The notes below the pieces were generated by a model. That model was not told the origin of the DNA. It did no database searches and worked only from the letters and a program-made list of their open reading frames with translations. Shown here one piece after another: positions 1 to 7,675 of a stretch of DNA of 27,176 nt. The translations under genes were made by a program, and so were the position numbers. Positions within the stretch are counted from its first letter, which is position 1. Every line of letters starts with the position of its first letter. Origin of the DNA: CAYRUP01 sp964427485 (GTDB taxonomy: Bacteria; Pseudomonadota; Gammaproteobacteria; DSM-16500); assembly GCA_964427485.1 (NCBI GenBank), contig CAYRUP010000013.1, positions 1 to 27,176 on the forward strand. The letters are read 5' to 3'.

Positions 1-19
1 GCCTTATTATAATTTAGTG

Positions 20-40
20 ATCCTTCGCTGCGCTCAGGAT
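20..40. repeat. REP-like palindrome
   Basis: Short interrupted palindrome with arms ATCCT and AGGAT around a GC-rich centre. It lies downstream of the minus-strand gene that ends at 105. Sequences of this type (CCTTCGCTGCGCTCAGG) are familiar dispersed repeats in many proteobacterial genomes; that is recollection and copy number cannot be seen here. A second small hairpin, CCGA-CCT-TCGG on the minus strand, lies near 71-82. Neither is followed by a clear T tract, so a terminator role is uncertain. Confidence 0.45.
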
Positions 41-104
41 GACATTTGTTCCTTAACTTGATGCCTATGGGCCGAAGGTCGGATGAGGATAGATCTGTAA
101 CTTT

Positions 105-683
105 TTATTTCTTAGTACTTGCTTCTTCTTTCTCAAGAATACCGCGACACCAATCACTGAACGTAAATCCCGGTGTTTGGTTAATAAAATCGTTCGTGCT
201 CGTTTTATCTAAATCCAATTTTTCATACAAACTACGCGTGTAATCAAAAGAATAACAGAGCTTCTTTTCACCGCCCCCAACTGGAATGATATAACCTGTC
301 ACATGCAATTTATCTAATTTAGGATTTCTTGCATACACACCCGATAGAATCGTCACGCTAAATGTAATCGCTGTCGCATAGACAGTCACTGCCATCGGTG
401 AATTTTTAAGATCGTTCTCATTGACTTTCGTGATGACATCATTTGCCACGAGTGTTGGAATGCCCGCAAATAATTTGGTTTGATCAATAACAATATCAAG
501 ATTATCGCCTGTTTGCGTAAAATTAAAACCTACGCTTTCAACATTGGTTTTCATATTGTTATAGTTTTCTGCAGTGATCGCTGTTTTTGTTGCAACTGCA
601 TAAACACTTGCAGCAGCAAAACTGCTCACTAAAATAAATAATGAAAATATTTTTTTGTAAATTTGGAATGATAAAAGGCGCAT
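105..683 (-). CDS. Small secreted protein of unknown function
   Basis: I do not recognise this 192-residue protein. Its N-terminus is a good Sec signal peptide: a basic stretch (RLLSFQIYKK), a hydrophobic core (IFSLFILVSSFAAA) and a likely signal peptidase I site after VYA at residue 29. The mature part is about 160 residues, mixed alpha/beta in character, with two cysteines (KKLCYSF and SDWCRG) that could form a disulfide in the periplasm, and a Lys/Glu-rich tail. The start is well supported: on the minus strand an AAGGAG ribosome-binding site sits just upstream of the ATG, and a TATAAT box lies at 716-711. It is monocistronic, with its own promoter between it and the Sel1 gene. Host-directed or envelope roles are possible but unsupported. 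Confidence 0.75.
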   Translation of the reverse strand: MRLLSFQIYKKIFSLFILVSSFAAASVYAVATKTAITAENYNNMKTNVESVGFNFTQTGDNLDIVIDQTKLFAGIPTLVANDVITKVNENDLKNSPMAVTVYATAITFSVTILSGVYARNPKLDKLHVTGYIIPVGGGEKKLCYSFDYTRSLYEKLDLDKTSTNDFINQTPGFTFSDWCRGILEKEEASTKK

Positions 684-710
684 ATAAACTCCTTTTTTAT
701 GTATACGAGT

Positions 711-716
711 ATTATA
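711..716 (-). promoter_or_regulatory. -10 box of the secreted-protein gene
   Basis: A perfect TATAAT on the minus strand lies about 28 bases ahead of the ATG at 683 and is followed by AAGGAG. I see no convincing -35 hexamer at 16-18 bases spacing, so this is a -10 call only. Confidence 0.5.
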
Positions 717-772
717 CCTTGCTTTTTAATTTTTAGTTTATATTCAAAAAAACATAATATTTCCAAGAGGTT

Positions 773-793
773 ATAGGGGCACGGCATGCCCTA
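773..793 (-). terminator. Hairpin over the sel1 stop codon
   Basis: On the minus strand the end of the Sel1 gene reads TAGGGCA-TGCCG-TGCCCCTA, a GC-rich stem with a five-base loop that begins at the stop codon itself. No T tract follows, so it may be a REP-like 3' end structure that protects or pauses the transcript rather than a classical intrinsic terminator. Confidence 0.4.
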
Positions 794-1489
794 CTGTGAT
801 CCACATTGGGCTGCTTGCTGTAATAATTCGGCGGCGAGTGTTTCATCTTTTTCAACCCCTTCCCCTGTTTGACACATGCAACCTAAATTATAAAGCGCAA
901 TAGCATCACCCAACTCAGCTGCTCGTTTAAACCATTCCACTGCAAGTGCTTTGTCTTCTGGAACACCTAAGCCAACACGATAACAATATCCCAAATGTCG
1001 TTGGGCTTGAGGACAATCTTGATCCGCGGCTTTTCTAAACCACTCAATGGCTAATTTGGGATTTTTTTCCACACCAAATCCGTGAAGATACAAACATCCC
1101 AAATTAATTTGGGCGAAAGGAAAATTGCGGTAGGCTGCTTTTTTATACCAATAAAGAGCAGCTTGAATCGTTGCCGCATCCTTTTCATAAAGACATCCTA
1201 TGTTAAATTGCGCAGGCGCATAATTTTGTTCTGCTGCTTTCAAATACCATTCAATCGCAATTTCAATATCACTGGCCACACCAAAACCATTTTCATACAT
1301 GACACCTAAATTAAATTGTGCATTAGGATAGTGATGAGCCGCCGCTCGCTGAAAATAATCTAAAGCTTTGTGATAATCTTGTTGAACTTCTGTGCCATTG
1401 AAATAATAATCTCCCAAATCATTTAATGCTTCTTTATCCTCATTTTTGGCACGAACGATAAGATTCAAAATTCTGTTTTGTTTCTTCAT
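791..1489 (-). CDS. Sel1-repeat (SLR) protein
   Basis: Soluble 232-residue protein made almost entirely of Sel1-like repeats, about six copies of a roughly 36-residue helix pair with the hallmark A-x-x-x-L-G-x-x-Y-x-x-G-x-G-V-x-x-D and A-x-x-W-Y/F-x-K-A-A patterns (for example FNLGVMYENGFGV, INLGCLYLHGFGV). One repeat lacks the G-x-G-V loop (GCLYEKDAATIQ). Such solenoids are protein-interaction scaffolds, and in Legionella and Coxiella relatives they are often host-interaction or signalling proteins. No signal peptide is seen. The start is set at MKKQNRIL: its ATG overlaps the upstream stop codon by one base (TAATG), so translation is probably coupled to the metallo-hydrolase. The reading frame stays open 16 codons further upstream, but that part lies inside the preceding gene. 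Confidence 0.88.
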   Translation of the reverse strand: MKKQNRILNLIVRAKNEDKEALNDLGDYYFNGTEVQQDYHKALDYFQRAAAHHYPNAQFNLGVMYENGFGVASDIEIAIEWYLKAAEQNYAPAQFNIGCLYEKDAATIQAALYWYKKAAYRNFPFAQINLGCLYLHGFGVEKNPKLAIEWFRKAADQDCPQAQRHLGYCYRVGLGVPEDKALAVEWFKRAAELGDAIALYNLGCMCQTGEGVEKDETLAAELLQQAAQCGSQ

Positions 1490-2847
1490 TATGTTAATAC
1501 TTCCGTGTGCAAATACTCGGGTATCACGCAGGGCCAATGATAACGTTCTTCAATTTTTTCTTTCAGTGACTGAGCTGCTTCTGGCTCGCCATGCGTAATA
1601 AATACTTTGCGTGGGTAATGATTAAAATTTTTCAACCAATCAAGAATTTCCTCGTAATCCGCATGTGCAGACATGTTACTTAACACTTGCACAGAAGCGA
1701 GAACAGGTATTGATTCACCAAATATTTTAATAGACTCTTTACCATTAATCATGTCTGCTCCGCGCGTACCAGCAGCCTGATAACCTGCAAAAACAATGGT
1801 ATTTTTAGCATCTGGTGCAAACACGCGAATATGATGCAATACGCGTCCGCCTTCCAACATACCGCTGGCTGAAATAATTATTTTCGGTTCCGTGGTAAGA
1901 TCCAACGTCTGCGATTCTTCTTTCGTATTAACATAAGTCGCAATTTCACACACTTTATGCGACAACTCTGGAGAAAGACGATGTAATTCGGTATGTTTGC
2001 GGAAAATTTCCGTTGCATCTTTCGCCATCGGACTATCTAAATAAATCGGTAAATTTGGAATGCGTTCTGATTGTTTCAAGAGATACATGAAATACAATAA
2101 ATGTTGCGCACGCCCCACAGCAAAAGCGGGAATAACCACGGTACCACCCCGTTCTGCGGTACGATTGATGATATCACTCAATTCATCCAGCGGATTCACT
2201 TTCTTATGTAGTCGATTCCCATAAGTGGATTCAAGCACAAGATAATCCGCCGCTTGCATCACAGCAGGTGGATGCATGATAGGATCATTCGGTCGTCCTA
2301 AATCGCCGGAAAATAATACTGTCGTGCCATGACTTTTTACCTGAATAAATGAAGCACCTAAAATATGTCCCGCAGGAATCAATGAAATAGAAGTTTCTTC
2401 TGCTACTTTGTAATTTTTTCTAAATTCAAGTGCGCGGAATTGCAGCAACGTTTTTTCTGCTTCAAGACGCGTGTAAAGCGGTTCTGCTGGTTTGTGTTTG
2501 GTATAACCGTATTTGTTAGCAAATTTTGCTTCTTCCTCTTGTAAATATCCGCTATCGGGAAGCAAAATAGCGCACAATTCTTTGGTTGCATTAGAACAAT
2601 AAATATTTCCCGTAAAACCATTTTTTACGAGCACAGGTAAATAACCCGTATGATCAATATGGGCATGAGTCAAAATAATAGAATCAATTAAATGCGGTTC
2701 GATGGGAAATCGAGTCCAATTGCGCTGGCGTAATTCTTTTAATCCCTGAAATAAACCACAATCAATTAATATTTTTTTATTATCAATGCTGAGTAAAAAT
2801 TTGGATCCCGTTACCGTGTTTGTAGCACCTAAAAAAGTTAATCGCAT
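1489..2847 (-). CDS. Metallo-beta-lactamase/beta-CASP hydrolase (RNase-like)
   Basis: Cytoplasmic zinc hydrolase of the beta-CASP family, the group that includes CPSF73/Ysh1-like and bacterial RNA-processing nucleases; RNA is the likely substrate by family. The 452-residue length is normal. The N-terminus MRLTFLGATNTVTGSKFLL is typical. The metal-binding motif HAHIDH is at residues 61-66, with further ligands H161 (PAGHILGAS) and D182 (FSGDLG). The beta-CASP region shows ESTYGNR around residue 206, PAFAVGRAQ, MSAHADY and a late HGEPEA. The ATG at 2847 follows AAGGGAAG on the minus strand. It lies 21 bases after etfA and overlaps the Sel1 gene by one base, which suggests one transcript. Its link to ETF genes is unexplained. 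Confidence 0.9.
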   Translation of the reverse strand: MRLTFLGATNTVTGSKFLLSIDNKKILIDCGLFQGLKELRQRNWTRFPIEPHLIDSIILTHAHIDHTGYLPVLVKNGFTGNIYCSNATKELCAILLPDSGYLQEEEAKFANKYGYTKHKPAEPLYTRLEAEKTLLQFRALEFRKNYKVAEETSISLIPAGHILGASFIQVKSHGTTVLFSGDLGRPNDPIMHPPAVMQAADYLVLESTYGNRLHKKVNPLDELSDIINRTAERGGTVVIPAFAVGRAQHLLYFMYLLKQSERIPNLPIYLDSPMAKDATEIFRKHTELHRLSPELSHKVCEIATYVNTKEESQTLDLTTEPKIIISASGMLEGGRVLHHIRVFAPDAKNTIVFAGYQAAGTRGADMINGKESIKIFGESIPVLASVQVLSNMSAHADYEEILDWLKNFNHYPRKVFITHGEPEAAQSLKEKIEERYHWPCVIPEYLHTEVLT

Positions 2848-2868
2848 GTTCTTCCCTTAATTTTTCCA

Positions 2869-3816
2869 TCACGCCGATGTTTTAACTAGTTCTGCTTGCA
2901 ACTCCGGCAATATTTTAAATAAATCACCGATTAATCCGTAATCTGCAATTTGAAAAATCGGCGCATCTGGATCACTATTAATCGCCACAATCACTTTACT
3001 GTCTTTCATTCCGGCTAAATGTTGGATCGCTCCAGAAATTCCAATTGCGATATAAAGATCAGGCGCAACCGCTTTGCCTGTCTGTCCAACTTGGTAATCA
3101 TTCGGTGCAAAACCGGCGTCAACTGCAGCGCGAGACGCACCCACAGCCGCTCCAATACTATCAGCAAATGCCTCGAGAAGTTTAAAATTCTGAGCGTTCT
3201 TAAAGCCACGTCCGCCAGATACCACAATACGCGCATCTGTTAATTCGGGACGTTTTGAAACTGTGAGCTGTTGACTCACAAATTCAGATAGTGCATTAGG
3301 AATAATTTGATTGATCGTCTCAATTTTTGCCTGCGGTTCGTTCGTTAATTGCGTTGCGGCAAATCCAGTTGTCCGGATCGTTAAAATTTTTATTTTTTCA
3401 GATGATGTCACCGTTGCTAAAGCATTTCCCGCATAAATGGGACGAACGAAGGTATCTCTGGAAATAATTTTTATCACATCCGAAATCATGGCCATATCTA
3501 ATAATGCGGCAGTTCGTGGCAATAGATTTTTACCGTAGGTTGTTGCTGCAGCTAAAATCACATCGTATTGCTGACCGATGTCGGCAATCAACGGCGCGAG
3601 ATTTTCCGCCAGTTGATGTTCGTATTCTTTTGCATTTGCAACTAATATGCGCGTAACACCCGGCGACTTGACTGCTTCGTCAATCACTCGATCACAAGCA
3701 TAACCCATGATAAGTACATCAATCGTACCATCAAATTGTTTAGCCGCGGTGAGAGTATGCAAATTGGCAGATTTAAAAACTGTATTGTCATGTTCTGCAA
3801 TGATTAATATTTTCAT
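2869..3816 (-). CDS. etfA: Electron transfer flavoprotein alpha subunit
   Basis: FAD-binding alpha subunit of the soluble heterodimeric ETF, which collects electrons from acyl-CoA dehydrogenases and hands them to ETF-ubiquinone oxidoreductase. The 315-residue length is typical. The N-terminal half is the ETF alpha/beta Rossmann-like domain. The C-terminal half carries the FAD signature: VVSGGRGF near residue 198, VGASRAAVDAG, YQVGQTGKAVAPDLYIA and IGISGAIQHLAGM, followed by NSDPDAPIFQIADYGLIGD. Its ATG overlaps the etfB stop by four bases (ATGA), a normal etfBA arrangement and sign of translational coupling. Its membrane partner is encoded far away at 20874-22493. Confidence 0.97.
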   Translation of the reverse strand: MKILIIAEHDNTVFKSANLHTLTAAKQFDGTIDVLIMGYACDRVIDEAVKSPGVTRILVANAKEYEHQLAENLAPLIADIGQQYDVILAAATTYGKNLLPRTAALLDMAMISDVIKIISRDTFVRPIYAGNALATVTSSEKIKILTIRTTGFAATQLTNEPQAKIETINQIIPNALSEFVSQQLTVSKRPELTDARIVVSGGRGFKNAQNFKLLEAFADSIGAAVGASRAAVDAGFAPNDYQVGQTGKAVAPDLYIAIGISGAIQHLAGMKDSKVIVAINSDPDAPIFQIADYGLIGDLFKILPELQAELVKTSA

Positions 3817-4565
3817 ACGATCACCTGCGCTTCATGCCGCAATTTTTCAATTAATTCTTTCACACTCGCAACTTTAATTCCCGCACGGCGTTTTTCTGGG
3901 GCGACCACCTTCACTGTCTGCAATCGTGATGGTATATCTAAATTGAGTTGGGCAATCGGCACAATTTCAATCGGTTTACGTTTTGCCTGAACAATGTTGG
4001 GTAATGAAAGATAACGCGGTACATTTAAACGTAAATCAGTTGTGATCACAGCGGGTAATTTGAGTTTAAGAATTTCAAGGCCACCATCTATTTCACGCGT
4101 TATTTCCAGTGAATCCGTTTGCACGACGAGTTTTGAAGCAAATGTGCCTTGCGGCCAATTTAAAAGTCCTGCGAGCATTTGGCCAACTTGATTATTATCG
4201 CTGTCAATAGCTTGCTTGCCGAGAATAACAAGTTGCAGCGATTCTTTTTCGACTAAAGCACGCAAGATTTTTGCTGCGGCTAAGGGTTCTATTTCAAGGT
4301 CGGTTTCAATCAGAATGGCACGGTCTGCGCCCATCGCTAATGCAGTGCGTAATGTTTCCTGACATTGACTAACACCGATTGAAACAATAATGACTTCTTT
4401 TGCGATGCCTTGTTCTTTTAAACGCATCGCTTCTTCCACTGCGATTTCATCAAATGGATTCATCGACATTTTTACATTCGCCGTATCAACGCCGCTTTCA
4501 TCCGTTTTAACACGAATGTGCGCCGCAAAATCCACCACTCTTTTAACTGCAACAAGCACTTTCAT
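3813..4565 (-). CDS. etfB: Electron transfer flavoprotein beta subunit
   Basis: AMP-binding beta subunit of ETF; pairs with EtfA in electron transfer from acyl-CoA dehydrogenases. The 250 residues start MKVLVAVKRVVDFAAHIRVK and contain the family features NPFDEIAVEEAMRLKE, ALAMGADRAILIE, LVILGKQAIDSDNNQVGQM (nucleotide-binding loop) and LPAVITTDLRLNVPRY. An AGGGAG ribosome-binding site lies upstream of the ATG. It is the first gene of the minus-strand operon; the 87-base gap to the divergent SDR gene must hold its promoter, but I cannot pick a convincing one. Confidence 0.97.
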   Translation of the reverse strand: MKVLVAVKRVVDFAAHIRVKTDESGVDTANVKMSMNPFDEIAVEEAMRLKEQGIAKEVIIVSIGVSQCQETLRTALAMGADRAILIETDLEIEPLAAAKILRALVEKESLQLVILGKQAIDSDNNQVGQMLAGLLNWPQGTFASKLVVQTDSLEITREIDGGLEILKLKLPAVITTDLRLNVPRYLSLPNIVQAKRKPIEIVPIAQLNLDIPSRLQTVKVVAPEKRRAGIKVASVKELIEKLRHEAQVIV

Positions 4566-4652
4566 TGCTTACTCCCTATTGCTTTATTTCCTAGATTTTA
4601 TATGCTGAAGTAGTATCCACGATTCAGGATTTATTTAAAAGGATTCGATGCA

Positions 4653-5420
4653 ATGGAAATAAAAAATTGTGCGGCGATTGTCAGTGGCGGTGCGTCAGGA
4701 ATGGGTGCAGCAACTGCGCGCGCATTGAGTGCGATGGGTGCAAAAGTTGCCCTGCTCGATATGAATTTAGCCGCAGCGGAAAACCTCGCAAAAGAAATTC
4801 AGGGTGTTGCGATCGCCTGTGATGTCACGCAATCAAAAAGCGTGGTCGATGCGGTAGCACACGCAGAATCTCTACATGGTATCGCGCGTATTTGTGTGAA
4901 TTGCGCCGGGATTGTGCAAAGCAAACGGATGGTTGGCAAACAAGGTCCGCTGCCGCTTGAAGATTTTGAACATGTGATCAAAGTCAATTTGGTCGGTACC
5001 TTTAATCTCATGCGCATTGTGGCAGCAGCCATGTCGACCGCTGAACCTATCGATCAATCCGATGGCGAGCGCGGTGTCATTATCAATACAGCATCGGTCG
5101 CAGCCTATGAAGGACAAATAGGTCAAACCGCTTATAGCGCATCCAAAGGCGGTGTTGTGGCACTCACTTTACCTGCTGCACGAGAACTTGCGCAGTTTGG
5201 TATTCGTGTTGTGACTATCGCGCCCGGTTTGGTTGACACGCCGATGTTTGATAAAATTCCTCCGGAAGCACGGAAAGCATTAGCTAATTCGGTTCCCTTT
5301 CCAAAACGGCTCGCTCGTCCCGACGAATATGCCAAGCTCGCACTGCATATTGTAGAGAATCCAATGCTAAATGGCGTAGTTATCCGATTGGATGGGGCTT
5401 TGCGCCTAGAGACGAAATAA
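4653..5420 (+). CDS. SDR, 3-hydroxyacyl-CoA dehydrogenase type II-like
   Basis: Short-chain dehydrogenase/reductase of 255 residues, closest in character to the HSD10 group (3-hydroxyacyl-CoA or 2-methyl-3-hydroxybutyryl-CoA dehydrogenase), which uses NAD in fatty acid and isoleucine oxidation. The cofactor motif is SGGASGMG at residues 11-18, with D36 ending beta-2, which favours NAD over NADP. CAGI lies at 84-87 and N112 is in place. Catalytic S148, Y161 and K165 (YSASK) are present, and the C-terminus VIRLDGALRL is typical of the subgroup. Start: ATG preceded by AAAAGGA. It is divergent from etfBA; a shared role in acyl-CoA oxidation fits. Exact substrate is not decided by sequence. Confidence 0.85.
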   Translation: MEIKNCAAIVSGGASGMGAATARALSAMGAKVALLDMNLAAAENLAKEIQGVAIACDVTQSKSVVDAVAHAESLHGIARICVNCAGIVQSKRMVGKQGPLPLEDFEHVIKVNLVGTFNLMRIVAAAMSTAEPIDQSDGERGVIINTASVAAYEGQIGQTAYSASKGGVVALTLPAARELAQFGIRVVTIAPGLVDTPMFDKIPPEARKALANSVPFPKRLARPDEYAKLALHIVENPMLNGVVIRLDGALRLETK

Positions 5421-5498
5421 GAGCGACAGGGTTTACTTACCCACGTTTTCGATATACTCTTCACTTTATTATGCTACTAAGAAAAATGACCGAAGCCT

Positions 5499-7451
5499 AT
5501 GTCTATCGTTTCTAAACTGAAACATTATGTGATTGGTGACCCGCTTAATCCATTTAACCCGAATATTTTGCGCCATGTTTCACTGATTGCATTTCTAGCC
5601 TGGATTGGCCTGGGAGCCGATGGATTATCATCCTCCTGTTACGGTCCTGAAGAAGCTTTCAATGCGCTGGGACACAATCCCCATCTTGCACTTTATATCG
5701 CTGCAGCTACTGCAATCACTGTATTTATTATTTCTCTGGGTTATAACCAAGTGATTGAATTATTTCCCAGTGGTGGCGGGGGTTACAAAGTTGCGACCCA
5801 ATTACTGGGTTCTTATGTTGGCTTGATTTCGGGTGCCGCTCTTATCATCGATTATGTATTAACGATCGCAGTCTCCATTGCAAGTGGCACCGATGCATTT
5901 TTTAGTATGCTGCCGAAAACATTCTTACCCTATAAACTTTTAGCTGAAGCCCTGCTGCTGATTTTATTAATGGTTGTTAATTTGCGTGGCATGAAAGAAT
6001 CTATCAAATTACTATTGCCGGTCTTTTTAGGCTTCGTCATTATCCATTTCTCTTTGATTGTCTATGGAATTGCTGCCCATAGTAAAGGTTTAATCGGCAT
6101 TATTCCGGATACCATTTCTGAAACCAAAACCATCGCGGCCACCATAGGCTGGATTCCACTACTCGCCATCATGTTACATGCTTATTCATTAGGTAGCGGT
6201 ACTTATACCGGTCTTGAGGCGGTCTCCAATAATGTTAACCGATTGAGCGAACCGCGTGTGACAACCGGTAAATGGACCATGTTTTATATGGCTACTTCGC
6301 TCAGCTTTACTGCTGCAGGTTTCATACTACTTTACTTACTTTGGAACGCCACACCGACTCCTGGACAAACTTTAAATGCAGTTGTGTTTCATTCCATTTT
6401 AGGGAATTCTTCCTTTGGTAAAATATTACTTATTATTACATTAGCACTCGAAGCAGGTTTATTATTTGTCGCTGCCAATACGGGGTTTCTTGCAGGACCT
6501 GGCGTGTTAGCCAATATGGCATTAGATAATTGGTTACCGAATCGTTTTCGTCATCTGTCCACGCGTTTGGTGATTCAAAATGGACTTATTTTATTTGGTG
6601 TCTCAGCATTACTTCTTTTGCTATGGAGTCAAGGACGCGTTTCATTATTGGTGATTCTATACAGTATTAATGTGTTTATTACATTCTCATTAACATTGCT
6701 GGGTTTAAGTGTGTACTGGGCTAAACATCGTGCCACAGCGTCTCCGCGTTGGCGCATGCGTTTAGCATTTTCCATCTTTGCTTTTATTATCACATCCAGC
6801 ATTTTATGCGTCACGCTTTTCTCTAAATTCCAATCGGGGGGTTGGGTCACTGTCCTTATTACCTGTGCCGTGATTGCCTTATGTTTATTGATTAAAAAGC
6901 ATTATAGTTCTGTTAATAAAAAATTAGTTGAGCTGGATTCACAATTAAAACAACCGATCACGGAAAAAAAATCCACGTCTATCATACCCGATCCTCATCA
7001 ACCTACCGCGGTCATTTTTGTCGGAAAAAGTTTTGGCGTAGGTATGCATACATTATTATGTGTACTCCGTATTTTCCCGCGTTATTTTAAGAATTTTATT
7101 TTCGTCAGTGCGGGTATTGTGGATGTGGAAAGTTTCACCGGAGGTACCGCATTAGAAAAAATGCAACAGGAAGTCAATGCAACACTGCAATACTTTGTGG
7201 ATTATAGTCAACAATATGGTCTTGCTGCAGAAAGTTATGCCGCATTTGGTACCGACACCGTAGAAAAACTCACACAACTTGCCCAAACGGTGGGTGAGAA
7301 ATTTCCAAATTGTATTTTCTTCGCGAGTAAATTAATTTTCGAACATGATAATTGGATTACCCGCATACTGCATAATGAAACGCCTACGACTTTACAGCGT
7401 CAATTGCATTTGCAAGGCAAGGAATTGATGATTTTGCCGATGAAGATTTAA
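5499..7451 (+). CDS. KimA-like potassium transporter (APC superfamily)
   Basis: Inner-membrane carrier of 650 residues with about 12 membrane segments over residues 25-465 and a cytosolic C-terminal domain of about 180 residues. The pattern follows Bacillus KimA (YdaO), a high-affinity K+/H+ symporter: GADGLSSSCYG at 39-49, FPSGGGGYKVA at 89-99, IIDYVLTIAVSIASGTDA at 116-133 and TYTGLEAVSN at 235-244. Positions I recall as K+ ligands in KimA appear kept here (D41, Y48, Y119, T122, S126, T237, E240). The C-terminal domain ends like KimA (HDNWITRILHNE...). In Firmicutes this domain is inhibited by c-di-AMP; whether that holds here is unknown. The start is fixed by an in-frame TGA four codons upstream. 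The ribosome-binding site is weak (GAAG). Older annotations would say amino acid permease. Confidence 0.85.
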   Translation: MSIVSKLKHYVIGDPLNPFNPNILRHVSLIAFLAWIGLGADGLSSSCYGPEEAFNALGHNPHLALYIAAATAITVFIISLGYNQVIELFPSGGGGYKVATQLLGSYVGLISGAALIIDYVLTIAVSIASGTDAFFSMLPKTFLPYKLLAEALLLILLMVVNLRGMKESIKLLLPVFLGFVIIHFSLIVYGIAAHSKGLIGIIPDTISETKTIAATIGWIPLLAIMLHAYSLGSGTYTGLEAVSNNVNRLSEPRVTTGKWTMFYMATSLSFTAAGFILLYLLWNATPTPGQTLNAVVFHSILGNSSFGKILLIITLALEAGLLFVAANTGFLAGPGVLANMALDNWLPNRFRHLSTRLVIQNGLILFGVSALLLLLWSQGRVSLLVILYSINVFITFSLTLLGLSVYWAKHRATASPRWRMRLAFSIFAFIITSSILCVTLFSKFQSGGWVTVLITCAVIALCLLIKKHYSSVNKKLVELDSQLKQPITEKKSTSIIPDPHQPTAVIFVGKSFGVGMHTLLCVLRIFPRYFKNFIFVSAGIVDVESFTGGTALEKMQQEVNATLQYFVDYSQQYGLAAESYAAFGTDTVEKLTQLAQTVGEKFPNCIFFASKLIFEHDNWITRILHNETPTTLQRQLHLQGKELMILPMKI

Positions 7452-7541
7452 GAGCCTGTTCAAAGTCTTTTGCTGCCTGCTTTTCAACCTCTCCCCTTGT
7501 GGGGAATATAAAATAGAAGCCGGGCGACCTTCTAAAAACCA

Positions 7542-7551
7542 NNNNNNNNNN
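7542..7551. other. Assembly gap (10 N)
   Basis: Ten N bases, a conventional scaffold-gap length, so the true missing length is unknown. The gap lies in the middle of an inverted-repeat region, the usual reason for assembly failure. Confidence 0.95.
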
Positions 7552-7624
7552 TTAAAATTTTTTTGCTCCGTTCTTCTCACGCCCCCCCTTTGTGGTCTTT
7601 ATCACTCTGCAGCGGGCCCCTTTT

Positions 7625-7647
7625 ACCTCTCCCACAAGGGGAGAGGT
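7625..7647. terminator. Strong hairpin between convergent genes
   Basis: A perfect nine-base-pair stem, ACCTCTCCC/GGGAGAGGT, with loop ACAAG. It lies between the stop codons of the transporter (7451) and the protease gene (7676) and could serve both. Neither strand has a T tract after the stem, so it may simply be a REP-like repeat unit. Confidence 0.45.
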
Positions 7648-7675
7648 GAAAAGAACAGGCTCTCTAAGGAATACA

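Larger units (their letters stand above)
7451..7663. repeat. Imperfect inverted repeat flanking the assembly gap
   Basis: The outer arms are exact: AGAGCCTGTTC at 7451-7461 and GAACAGGCTCT at 7653-7663. Inner arms also match in inverted orientation: TTTTCAACCTCTCCCC from 7481 with GGGGAGAGGTGAAAA ending at 7652, and the centre TTGTGGG/CCCACAA. The two halves therefore look like the ends of one element whose interior was not assembled (N at 7542-7551). It sits exactly between two convergent genes, starting on the last base of the transporter stop codon. It could be a MITE or IS remnant, or two oppositely oriented REP-like units. Confidence 0.6.

Noticed and set aside
1490..1537. Upstream start of the Sel1 protein
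   Set aside because: It lies inside the metallo-hydrolase gene; the coupled TAATG start at 1489 is better.
5435..5450. GGGT-ttactt-ACCC hairpin after the SDR gene as terminator
   Set aside because: Only four base pairs, and the following CACGTTTTCG is not a proper T tract.
7392..7580. Minus-strand open frame running through the N block
   Set aside because: It depends on translating unknown bases and overlaps the transporter 3' end and inverted-repeat arms; no start signal.
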